Assembly: GCA_945861365.1 (NCBI GenBank)
Contig: CAMAUH010000062.1
Coordinates: 1 to 12,772 of the forward strand
Direction: 5' to 3'
From: Candidatus Kuenenia stuttgartensis
Lineage (GTDB): Bacteria; Planctomycetota; UBA1135; UBA2386
Length of the DNA stretch: 12,772 nt
Under the pieces are notes generated by a model that searched no databases, had not been told where the DNA came from, and saw only the letters and a list, made by a program, of their open reading frames with translations. The translations under genes were made by a program, and so were the position numbers. This document shows, in pieces, positions 6,954-12,772 of the stretch; within the stretch, counting starts at the first letter, position 1; each line of letters begins with the position of its first letter.

Positions 6954-7532
6954 ATGAAGGTCACGAGCATCCAGCCGACGCCGAATCCGAACGCTTTCAA
7001 GTTCCTGGTCGATCGACCGCTCGCGAAGAGCGGCCAGACGCAGGCCTACAGCAAGCCCGAGCAGGCGCGCAGCGATGTGCTGGCGCAGGGCATGTTCGCG
7101 ATCCCCGGCGTCGAGACCCTGTTCTTCTGCGACAACTTCGTCACCGTCAGCATGACCGCGCAGGCCGACTGGCGCGCGGTCGCCGAGCAGGTCACGCGCC
7201 TGCTCGAGAGCCACATCGAGGAACCGGAGGCCATGACGGGCGCCGCCGCAGCAGCGGCCGGCGGCAACGACGATCCGCTGGCCACGCTGCCGAAGGGTGG
7301 TGATCCGGCGATCCTGTCGCGCATCAATGCGCTGCTCGACGATCGCGTGCGGCCGGCGCTGGCCGGCGATGGCGGCGGCCTGCAGGTGATGGGCCTCGAA
7401 GGCAAGACGCTGTTCATCCGCTACCAGGGCGCTTGCGGCAGCTGCCCGAGCTCGACCTCCGGAACGCTGATGGCGATCCAGAACCTGCTGCAGAGCGAGA
7501 TCGACGACGAGCTGGTCGTCACCATGTCGTGA
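6954..7532 (+). CDS. nfu: Nfu-type iron-sulfur cluster carrier (Nfu_N plus NifU C-terminal domain)
   Basis: This 192-residue cytoplasmic protein carries assembled Fe-S clusters to target enzymes. The first domain (about residues 1-90) is Nfu_N, recognised by SIQPTPNPNAFKFLVDRP and IPGVETLFFCDNFVTVS. An Ala/Gly-rich linker (about 95-108) follows. The NifU C-terminal domain (about 116-190) has RPALAGDGGGLQVMGLEG and the cluster-binding pair C161 and C164 in GACGSCPSSTSGTL. This is the two-domain plan of NFU1 and its bacterial relatives. The ATG at 6954 matches the family's N-terminus. No ribosome binding site is seen, and a -10-like TATCCT lies just upstream. The stop codon overlaps the GTG of the next gene, so the two are probably translated together. 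It lies away from any visible isc or suf genes, as is common for nfu. Confidence 0.95.
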   Translation: MKVTSIQPTPNPNAFKFLVDRPLAKSGQTQAYSKPEQARSDVLAQGMFAIPGVETLFFCDNFVTVSMTAQADWRAVAEQVTRLLESHIEEPEAMTGAAAAAAGGNDDPLATLPKGGDPAILSRINALLDDRVRPALAGDGGGLQVMGLEGKTLFIRYQGACGSCPSSTSGTLMAIQNLLQSEIDDELVVTMS

Positions 7533-7888
7533 AGCGGGCGCGGTGTCCGTACTGCGGCCATGAAGGCGCGCCGTTGGCGGTTCATGGGCACGGGCAGTGC
7601 GAACGCTGCGGCACCAACATCGAGCCGTGCTGCGCTGGCGCCAACGCCTTCGACGAGGCTGCCGCAGCGGGCGGCGATGACGCAGGGCCGGACGCCCGCT
7701 TGTTCGCGCGCTTGTTCCTGCAACTCGGTGGCCCCACCGCGACGGTCACCCGGGACGCCCTGCTGTTCGCCCTGGTGCAGCGGCTCGGCGGAGATCTCGA
7801 CGAAGCCGGGCTCGTGCTCGAGGCGGCCGAACGCGTCGGCATCGTCGAGTCGGCCGGGCCCGGCCTGCACCGCTTGCGAACGCGCTGA
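7529..7888 (+). CDS. Small zinc-ribbon protein coupled to nfu, function unknown
   Basis: This 119-residue protein has a start GTG (7529-7531) that overlaps the nfu stop, a classic coupling arrangement. The N-terminus is a zinc ribbon: C6 and C9 in RCPYCGHEG, then C24 and C27 in GQCERCGTN, with an extra CC pair at 34-35. An acidic Ala/Gly linker (about 42-55) leads to a helical C-terminus (about 57-117) that could be a small winged helix (DALLFALVQRLGGDLDEAG, then VGIVESAG). I do not recognise a named family. The extra CC pair, the neighbour and the coupling make a link with Fe-S or metal handling plausible, but this is inference. The longer upstream reading of the same frame, inside nfu, is unlikely to be used because it would overlap the NifU domain. 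Confidence 0.75.
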   Translation: MKRARCPYCGHEGAPLAVHGHGQCERCGTNIEPCCAGANAFDEAAAAGGDDAGPDARLFARLFLQLGGPTATVTRDALLFALVQRLGGDLDEAGLVLEAAERVGIVESAGPGLHRLRTR

Positions 7889-7906
7889 GCGAGTCGACGC
7901 GCGCTG

Positions 7907-7934
7907 TTGATCCGCGGCTCGCCGACGCTAGCCT
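7907..7934 (+). promoter_or_regulatory. Putative promoter of the tRNA-Leu gene
   Basis: TTGATC (7907-7912) and TAGCCT (7929-7934) are separated by 16 bases. The -10 ends 14 bases before the first base of the tRNA, leaving a leader of about seven bases to be trimmed by RNase P. The match to sigma-70 hexamers is moderate and the position is right. The tRNA may therefore be transcribed separately from nfu and the zinc-ribbon gene. Confidence 0.5.
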
Positions 7935-7948
7935 GCGTCGCCCTACTC

Positions 7949-8033
7949 GCCGGAGTGGCGGAATCGGCAGACGCACAGGTTTCAAAAACCTGCGCCGCAA
8001 GGCGTGCGGGTTCAAGTCCCGCCTCCGGCACCA
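7949..8033 (+). tRNA. tRNA-Leu (anticodon CAA), CCA encoded
   Basis: This is a class II tRNA of 85 bases. The acceptor stem GCCGGAG (7949-7955) pairs perfectly with CTCCGGC (8023-8029), followed by discriminator A and encoded CCA (8031-8033). The anticodon arm is CAGGT-TTCAAAA-ACCTG with anticodon CAA, reading UUG. The long variable arm folds as CGCC-GCAA-GGCG, and the T arm is GCGGG-TTCAAGT-CCCGC. Long variable arm, anticodon and D-loop (GTGGCGGAATCGGCAGACG) are all those of tRNA-Leu. UUG should be a rare codon in so GC-rich a genome. Confidence 0.97.
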
Positions 8034-8042
8034 TCCCCCCGC

Positions 8043-8060
8043 GCTGCCCCGGGCTGCAGC
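8043..8060. terminator. Weak hairpin between convergent tRNA and TPR gene
   Basis: GCTGC (8043-8047) pairs with GCAGC (8056-8060) around an eight-base loop, in the 28-base gap between the tRNA 3' end and the stop codon of the convergent gene. No run of T follows on either strand, so intrinsic termination is doubtful. It is recorded because it is the only structured element in the convergent gap. Confidence 0.2.
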
Positions 8061-8061
8061 T

Positions 8062-9330
8062 TCACTTCGTCGGCGGCATCGCCAGCAGGCGCACGACAGC
8101 TTGCTCGCAGAGCAACCTGGCCTTGGCTGGTTGGCCGAGCATCTGCAGGACCTCGGCCAGGACGGCGCAGACGGTGGCGGTCGGCCCGAGCGCTTCGGCC
8201 GCGCGCCGTGCGGCCCGCTCGGCGCGCGCCGTGTCGCCCTGCCGGGCCAGCTCGCGCGCCACCAGCAACAAGGTGCCCTGCAGCGGGCAGCACTCGAGCA
8301 GCTCCCGCGGTTCCACGGCACCGGGATGCTCCCCCAGCAACTCGGCGATGCGATCGAGACCGGTCGGTGAACGGGTACCACCGTAGGCGCGGATCGCCTG
8401 CCGGTGATCCCCGGCGGCCCGGTGCATGTCGCCGAGCAGCAACCCGGCCCATGGGCCGTCCTTGTCGACGTGCTGCAGCTTCTTGGCGAGGCGCTTGCAG
8501 GCATCGCGGTCGCCGCGCGCCACGGCCGCCGCACCGGCCGCGACCAGGGCGTCGATCCAGCGTTGCCGCTCACTCGCTGCGGCGGCGGGCGGCGCGTGCT
8601 TGCAGACGCGCTCGGCGATGCCGGCGAGCGCTTCCGGATCCCGCTCTGCAGCGACCAGTTCGCGCAGTTCGCACAACAGGCCGTAGTCCTGCGGGAAGCG
8701 TTCGACCGCGGCGTCCACCTCCCGCCGCAACGCACCGGGCAGCACCTCGCCCTGCCGTCGCCAGGCCCGCACCCGCAGCTGCAGCAGGGAGCGCAGCAGT
8801 TCGTCGGGCAGGCCGGGTTCGATGACGCTGGCGAGGTAGCCGAGGCTCTCATCGATCGCGCCGGCGGCGAGGCTGGCCCGCGCCAGCTTCAGGTTGGCGT
8901 CCGCGACCAGGTGCGGGTAGCGCTCCGGCACCGGGCCGCGATAGCGCGCGACCTTCTTGAACAGCTCGCGGCTGCGACCAGCTTCGGCGCCGACCAGGGC
9001 CGCCGTCGCCTGCAGGTGCCGGCCGAGCGCCGCCTCGGCCCGCATGTCGCGCACGCGTCGCCGCAGCAACCAGACGGCCAGTGCCGCACCGAGCGTGAAC
9101 ACCACGAGCAGCACCAGCACGCGGCCGATCGTCGTCTGCAGCAGCGGTTCGAGGATGCGCAGGGCGAAGTCGAGCAGCTTCAGCACGACGTCGAGTGCCG
9201 GACCGAACAAGGCCAGCAGCAGCACGACCGGCAGCGCGTAGACGAGCACGCGCAGCCACGGGTTCTTCGGCAGCAGCGCGCGGAATGGCGCCGACAAGCC
9301 GGCGCGCATCAGATCAGCGACCTTGCCCAT
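8062..9330 (-). CDS. Two-membrane-segment protein with TPR-like helical repeats
   Basis: This 422-residue protein has two membrane helices near the N-terminus (about residues 26-44 and 69-89). A basic RRRVRDMRAEA follows the second, suggesting that both ends face the cytoplasm. Residues about 95-420 are helical and Ala/Leu/Arg-rich with TPR-like signatures, such as ANLKLARASLAAGAIDESLGYL and LLLVARELARQGDTARAERAARRAAEA. The ATG at 9330 is chosen because GGAGG sits five bases upstream; an in-frame ATG at 9342 lacks such a site. The start overlaps the end of the LapB-like gene by 17 bases. No enzymatic motif is visible, so a scaffold or assembly role at the inner membrane is likely. The two-helix hairpin recalls LapA (DUF1049), but the TPR tail is not part of LapA, so homology is unproven. 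HemY-like TPR membrane proteins are an alternative relation. Confidence 0.85.
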   Translation of the reverse strand: MGKVADLMRAGLSAPFRALLPKNPWLRVLVYALPVVLLLALFGPALDVVLKLLDFALRILEPLLQTTIGRVLVLLVVFTLGAALAVWLLRRRVRDMRAEAALGRHLQATAALVGAEAGRSRELFKKVARYRGPVPERYPHLVADANLKLARASLAAGAIDESLGYLASVIEPGLPDELLRSLLQLRVRAWRRQGEVLPGALRREVDAAVERFPQDYGLLCELRELVAAERDPEALAGIAERVCKHAPPAAAASERQRWIDALVAAGAAAVARGDRDACKRLAKKLQHVDKDGPWAGLLLGDMHRAAGDHRQAIRAYGGTRSPTGLDRIAELLGEHPGAVEPRELLECCPLQGTLLLVARELARQGDTARAERAARRAAEALGPTATVCAVLAEVLQMLGQPAKARLLCEQAVVRLLAMPPTK

Positions 9331-11542
9331 CGCCGCCTCCATGCAAAGCCTGCTGCAGGCGCAAACGCAGGTTGGCATCCCGTTCCCCATCGAGCAGCGC
9401 GCGCAATGCCGCGAGCGCAGGCGCGCTGCCCACGGCGCGCAGCGCCATGACGATCTGCACCCGCCGGTTCGTATGGCGCGAGATCAGGCCGATGCTGACC
9501 TTCTCGAGCCAGCCGGAGTGTTCGTAGGCGGCCTGCAGCGGCGGCACGGCGACATCGCCGATGCGGGCGAGCAGGCTGCGCAGTTCGTCGTCCGCCGCGG
9601 TCGGTTCGGGCCCGAACCCGTTCGCCAGCAGGGCTGCCGCCGGCGCACCGCCGCGCACCAGCAGGTTCTGCAAGCGCTGCCGCTCGGCAGCCGAGCGCTC
9701 GGGATCCGCGAAAGCGGCGAGCACGTGTTCGAGCACCGGCGCGCCGAGATCCGCGAGCACCTGTTCGGCAACCGCGGCCAGTTCGGGGTCGCGCAGCGCC
9801 GCCAGCAGCATCTCGGTCGCGGCACTGTCGCCGCCACGGGCCCGCAGCACGCCGAGCAGCACCTCGGGATCGGGCGCGCCCGGGATCGCCGCCAGCACGT
9901 CCTCGTCGCGATAGAAGGTCGGCTCGCGTAGCAGCGATTCGGCGACGAAGTGGCCCTTCGGCACCGCGCGCAGGAAGCGCTGCAGCACCACGGCTTCGGC
10001 CTTGTTCAGCCGATGCAGGATCTCGATCGGCGGGAACCGTTCGAGCACCAATTGGAACTGCTCGAGGTCGGCGAGGCCGAGGAAGAAGTCGATCAGGATC
10101 TTGCGGTGCTCGGCCTTCGCCGACGCGAACAGCGGCTCGACGTGCGGCAGCGCGGCGCGATCGAAGCCTTGCACGACCCGGCCGACCAGCGCCGCCGGCG
10201 AACGCGAGCCGATCGGCAGCAGGCGTTCGGCCGTCAGGGTGTCACTGGCCGCGAACAGCGCCGGCGCGATCGTCGGGCCCATCGCGCGCAATACGTCGAT
10301 GCACGGTTGTTGGCCGCTGTCGCCGAGATGCCAGGCCGCGCGCAGCAACTCGGGCACGGCACGATCCCGAAGTTCGAGCAGTTCCTGGCGCGCCTTCTGC
10401 TTGCTCTCGAGCAACCCCTGCACCAGCCGGTGCACGTAGGCATCGTTGACGTCGATGGCATCCATCGTGGCTGCTGGCGAGTCGAGCTCGTTGACCAGGG
10501 CTGGCTCGAGCAGTTCGCCAGGCGCGCGCGCCCCACAGCGCGAACATTCGGCGACTTCGCCGGGCAACGCGGTGCCACAGGCCCGACAGCGCCAGCGCAT
10601 CGGCGACGCGAGCCCTTGCAGCGTCGCGACCGGCAGGCCGCGCGGCGTCACCACGGCAACGGGTTGTTGGGTCGGCAGCAGGCTCGACGTCCCGGATCCC
10701 GAGGCTGGCGCTTCCTGCAGCAACGTGGCGACTGCCCGATCGAGCCCATGCCGCTGGGCATCGAGTCGGGTCGCCAGCAGCTGGACGCCGTTCGCTGCCG
10801 GGGCAGCCCGGCGAGCCTGTTCGAGCATCGACGTCGCCGCGCCGGCATCCCCGCGCAGGAACTGCGCATTGCCGGCACTCGCGAACGTCGCCGCCAGGTC
10901 GGCGCGCAGACGTGCTGCGCGCGGCGGATCCGAGATCAGCTGCAGCAGTCGCCGCCCGGCCTGCGCGGCGGCTTCGAAGTCGCCGGACTGCAGGCGCGCC
11001 CGGTAGACGAACTCCCAGCCAGCCGCATGGTTCGGCTCCTTCGCCAACGCCCGCTGTGCGGCATCCGCCGCTTCGCGACCGAGTCCCGCGCCGAGCAAGC
11101 TGCTGGCCAGCAGCAGATCGTTGGCTGCGCTGTCGATGCCGAACGCCGCCTTCAGGCAGATGTGCTGCTGGTGCGCCTGCTCCGGCTCCCCGCGCTCGGC
11201 CAGGACCTTGCCGAGCAGCAGCCGCGCGTAGTGGTTCTGCGGATCCAGCGAAACGACCGACTGCAGTCGCCGGTGCGCCCCTTCGAGGTCGCCATGCAGC
11301 GCTTGCTCGACGCCGAGCAGGTAGTCGCCGAGCGACTGGCGGGAACGGGCGTCGCGAACCAACGTCGCGAGGCGCCACCAGAACGTCACCACCGCGGTGA
11401 CGATCGTCACCGCCAGCAGCACTTCGACGACGCCTGGCTCCCTGCCGAGCGCCGCGAACCATTGCCAGATCGAGCCGTCCTGCGTCACCGCGGCAGCGGA
11501 GTCCTGCCAGTTCGCAGCGAAGCAGCAGCAACTGGCGCGCAT
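9314..11542 (-). CDS. LapB-like membrane protein: anchor, TPR repeats, zinc ribbon, HEAT-like C-terminus
   Basis: This 742-residue protein has one membrane helix (about residues 38-62, VVEVLLAVTIVTAVVTFWW). TPR-like repeats span about 72-275, for example LLGVEQALHGDLEGAHRRLQ and RARLQSGDFEAAAQAGRRLL. A zinc ribbon follows, with C319, C322, C333 and C336 in RWRCRACGTALPGEVAECSRC. HEAT-like helical repeats run from about 385 to 735 (VPELLRAAWHLGD, VLEHVLAAFADPE, LAALRALLDGERD). Anchor, TPR and C-x2-C-x10-C-x2-C is the plan of LapB/YciM, the adaptor that controls LpxC turnover with FtsH in enterobacteria; as I recall it, LapB has the same cysteine spacing. The HEAT part of some 350 residues is extra. 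The ATG at 11542 overlaps the ddl stop as TGATG; the GTG one codon earlier is equally possible. Homology to LapB is inferred from architecture and could be convergence. Confidence 0.82.
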   Translation of the reverse strand: MRASCCCFAANWQDSAAAVTQDGSIWQWFAALGREPGVVEVLLAVTIVTAVVTFWWRLATLVRDARSRQSLGDYLLGVEQALHGDLEGAHRRLQSVVSLDPQNHYARLLLGKVLAERGEPEQAHQQHICLKAAFGIDSAANDLLLASSLLGAGLGREAADAAQRALAKEPNHAAGWEFVYRARLQSGDFEAAAQAGRRLLQLISDPPRAARLRADLAATFASAGNAQFLRGDAGAATSMLEQARRAAPAANGVQLLATRLDAQRHGLDRAVATLLQEAPASGSGTSSLLPTQQPVAVVTPRGLPVATLQGLASPMRWRCRACGTALPGEVAECSRCGARAPGELLEPALVNELDSPAATMDAIDVNDAYVHRLVQGLLESKQKARQELLELRDRAVPELLRAAWHLGDSGQQPCIDVLRAMGPTIAPALFAASDTLTAERLLPIGSRSPAALVGRVVQGFDRAALPHVEPLFASAKAEHRKILIDFFLGLADLEQFQLVLERFPPIEILHRLNKAEAVVLQRFLRAVPKGHFVAESLLREPTFYRDEDVLAAIPGAPDPEVLLGVLRARGGDSAATEMLLAALRDPELAAVAEQVLADLGAPVLEHVLAAFADPERSAAERQRLQNLLVRGGAPAAALLANGFGPEPTAADDELRSLLARIGDVAVPPLQAAYEHSGWLEKVSIGLISRHTNRRVQIVMALRAVGSAPALAALRALLDGERDANLRLRLQQALHGGGDGQGR
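9336..9340 (-). promoter_or_regulatory. Ribosome binding site of the two-membrane-segment TPR gene
   Basis: GGAGG on the minus strand lies five bases before the ATG at 9330, inside the last codons of the LapB-like gene. It decides the start in favour of 9330 over 9342. It is one of only two strong Shine-Dalgarno sequences found in the window. Confidence 0.7.
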
Positions 11543-12654
11543 CACGCGGATTCGGCCTCGAGCGCACCATTGCCATCGGTCGCCGGCTTGCCAGGCTGGG
11601 CGACCTTGTCGGTGGCCGCCCGCGCGAGGGCGAGATCCAGCAGGCGATCGAGCAGCCGCGGGAACGTCAGGCCCGCGGCGGCAGCGGCCTGCGGTAGCAG
11701 GCTCGTGCGCGTCAGCCCAGGAATGGTGTTCGTCTCGAGCACGACCGGACCGCTTGCCGTCACGATCATGTCGGTGCGCGACATGCCGTCACAGACGAGG
11801 GCTTCGTGGCAGCGGATGGCGAGTTCCTGCACGTGTTCGATCTGCGCCTTGTTCAAACCGCGCGGCGGCACCACCTCTTCGCTGGCGCCGGGCCGGTACT
11901 TCGCTTCGTGCGTGAACCAGTTGTCGCAGCGGGGATAGATGCCGACGGGCGGCAGCGCTTGCAGCGTGTCGCCGGTGTTGCCGAGCACGGCCACGGTGAT
12001 CTCCTCGCCGGTGACCGCCTGCTCGGCGAACCAGCGGCGGAAGCGGCCGCGGAACCCGGCGAAGAACGACTGCAGGTCGGCGAGGGTCTGCACCCTCTGC
12101 ACGCCTACCGTGCTGCCGGAGGCATCGACCTTGACGAATGCCGGGGTGCCGACGCTGCGTTGCAGCGCCGCGAACTCCTCGCCGACATCGGCCCGCAACC
12201 ACGGCGTCTTCGGTTCGTAGGCCTTCGCCAACGGCACCCCAGCGGTCTGCAGCACCTGCCGCGTGCGCAGCTTGTCCATCGCTACCGCGGACGCGGCGCA
12301 GCCGGAGCCGACGAAGGGCAAGTCGTACAGCTCGAGCATGCCCTGCACCGTGCCATCTTCGCCGAACGGGCCGTGCAGCACCGGCAGCACGACGCCGACC
12401 TTGGCGTGATCGATCAACCAGTCGATCGCTGCACCCGGGCGCAGTCCGCCCACCGCAGCCATCGGATCGTTCGCTTGCCAGGTTGCTCCGGCGGGCAACG
12501 GTTTGACGGCGGGCCACCAGCGCCCCGCGCGATCGAGATAGACGGGCCACACGCGCCAACGCGCGCGATCGAGGTGCTGTAGCACCTGGGTCGTCGAGGC
12601 CAACGAGACTTCGTGCTCCGGCGAGCGGCCACCGGCGAGAACGGCAACATCCAT
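11542..12654 (-). CDS. ddl: D-alanine-D-alanine ligase
   Basis: This 370-residue ATP-grasp enzyme joins two D-Ala molecules for peptidoglycan precursor synthesis in the cytoplasm. Visible signatures are GGRSPEHEVSLAS (8-20, with E15 in the substrate-binding position), HGPFGEDGTVQG (94-105), the ATP-binding K175 with GSTVGV (180-185), and R293 with VVLETNTIPGLTRTSLLP (304-321), which supplies metal ligands E307 and N309. The omega loop keeps the EAKY motif (250-253). Its Tyr matches the E. coli DdlB residue that separates D-Ala-D-Ala from D-Ala-D-lactate ligases, so normal D-Ala-D-Ala specificity is expected. The C-terminal tail of about 25 residues beyond the fold is longer than usual. The ATG at 12654 is supported by GGAGGGG seven bases upstream. 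The stop overlaps the next start, so ddl heads an operon with two membrane repeat proteins rather than with other mur or fts genes. Confidence 0.96.
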   Translation of the reverse strand: MDVAVLAGGRSPEHEVSLASTTQVLQHLDRARWRVWPVYLDRAGRWWPAVKPLPAGATWQANDPMAAVGGLRPGAAIDWLIDHAKVGVVLPVLHGPFGEDGTVQGMLELYDLPFVGSGCAASAVAMDKLRTRQVLQTAGVPLAKAYEPKTPWLRADVGEEFAALQRSVGTPAFVKVDASGSTVGVQRVQTLADLQSFFAGFRGRFRRWFAEQAVTGEEITVAVLGNTGDTLQALPPVGIYPRCDNWFTHEAKYRPGASEEVVPPRGLNKAQIEHVQELAIRCHEALVCDGMSRTDMIVTASGPVVLETNTIPGLTRTSLLPQAAAAAGLTFPRLLDRLLDLALARAATDKVAQPGKPATDGNGALEAESA

Positions 12655-12661
12655 CGCATCA

Positions 12662-12668
12662 CCCCTCC
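12662..12668 (-). promoter_or_regulatory. Ribosome binding site of ddl
   Basis: GGAGGGG on the minus strand is seven bases before the ATG at 12654. It fixes that start over upstream in-frame codons such as the ATG of MLARSPRRG, which would put the nucleotide-binding strand far from the N-terminus. Confidence 0.75.
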
Positions 12669-12682
12669 GTGGTGATCGCGCC

Positions 12683-12711
12683 AGCATAGGCACTGCGTCG
12701 GCGCTGGCGAA
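12683..12711 (-). promoter_or_regulatory. Possible ddl promoter
   Basis: On the minus strand, TTCGCC (12706-12711) and TATGCT (12683-12688) are separated by 17 bases. The -10 is a fair match (four of six positions) but the -35 is poor. A start about seven bases downstream would give a leader of about 20 bases carrying the GGAGGGG site. The operon could equally begin further right, beyond the window. Confidence 0.27.
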
Positions 12712-12725
12712 GTTCCCTTCTGCGG

Positions 12726-12745
12726 TCGCAGCGGTTCAGCTGCGA
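12726..12745. repeat. Perfect 7-bp inverted repeat upstream of ddl
   Basis: TCGCAGC (12726-12732) and GCTGCGA (12739-12745) form a perfect seven-base-pair stem with a six-base loop. It lies about 70 bases before the ddl start and just upstream of the putative -35. No T run follows on either strand. It could be an operator, part of a factor-dependent terminator of the next gene to the right, or chance in GC-rich DNA. Confidence 0.35.
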
Positions 12746-12772
12746 GTCCACAGCACGCCAGTCGCCGCGGCA

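Noticed and set aside
4548..7214. Long minus-strand open frame opposite GH2 and nfu
   Set aside because: It crosses two well-supported plus-strand genes and their gap, is rich in Arg, Gln and His, and shows no domain.
7241..7276. GCC/GCG-rich short repeats
   Set aside because: They encode the Ala/Gly linker between the two Nfu domains and are not an independent repeat element.
7746..8034. Antisense reading through the tRNA that gives an EAGLEPAR...SADSATPA-like peptide
   Set aside because: It is the reverse complement of the tRNA-Leu gene. Such peptides are a familiar source of false proteins in databases.
12659..12772. Open minus-strand frame of 37 codons ending in TGA four bases before ddl, possibly the tail of an upstream gene
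   Set aside because: It contains rare-looking codons (AGA, AGG, CTT, CGA) and a low-complexity Arg-rich peptide with no motif, and another frame is equally open. It is too short to support a gene, though the stop-SD-start layout leaves it possible.
1..12772. Search for CRISPR arrays, insertion sequences, integrase or att duplications at the tRNA
   Set aside because: No regularly spaced repeats, transposase or integrase motifs were seen. No second copy of the tRNA 3' end is apparent, so there is no evidence of a mobile island.

Overview
The window is a very GC-rich stretch (judged by eye, not computed) of densely packed bacterial chromosome. It holds nine clearly supported protein genes, one tRNA gene and no sign of phage, transposon or CRISPR sequence. 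No gap between genes exceeds about 120 bases. GTG starts are frequent and Shine-Dalgarno sequences are rare. The gene content includes an Nfu protein with an Nfu_N domain, a large exported GH2 enzyme with extra domains, an HtrA-like protease beside two-component parts, and TPR/HEAT membrane proteins. This would fit a Gram-negative lineage such as Planctomycetota, but taxonomy is an inference and I hold it loosely.

Left block (1-2163, minus strand). In transcription order it encodes an N-terminally anchored S1C (HtrA/DegQ-type) serine protease with one PDZ domain, then a 221-residue protein with a histidine-kinase dimerisation/phosphoacceptor box but an eroded ATPase part, then a PhoB/OmpR-like response regulator cut by the left edge. 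The gaps are 39 and 48 bases, and all three genes lie in the same reading frame. The block looks like one envelope-stress or signalling operon.

Central block (2266-8033, plus strand). It starts divergently from the protease. It encodes an M32 metallocarboxypeptidase and, 38 bases on, an exported GH2-family glycoside hydrolase of about 1016 residues. After an 84-base gap come an Nfu-type Fe-S cluster carrier and a small zinc-ribbon protein whose GTG start overlaps the nfu stop. The block ends with a tRNA-Leu(CAA) gene that has its own promoter-like sequence.

Right block (8062-12654, minus strand, convergent with the tRNA). Transcription starts with D-alanine-D-alanine ligase, which has a clear Shine-Dalgarno sequence. 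It continues through a stop/start overlap (TGATG) into a 742-residue membrane protein with TPR-like repeats, a four-cysteine zinc ribbon and a long HEAT-like C-terminus. A further overlap leads to a 422-residue protein with two membrane segments and TPR-like repeats, whose start is fixed by a GGAGG inside the upstream gene. The first membrane protein has the domain order of LapB/YciM (membrane anchor, TPR, rubredoxin-like zinc knuckle). The second has a two-helix membrane hairpin, as LapA does. Together with ddl they suggest an undescribed LapA/LapB-like envelope-assembly module, and I consider this the most interesting hypothesis in the window.
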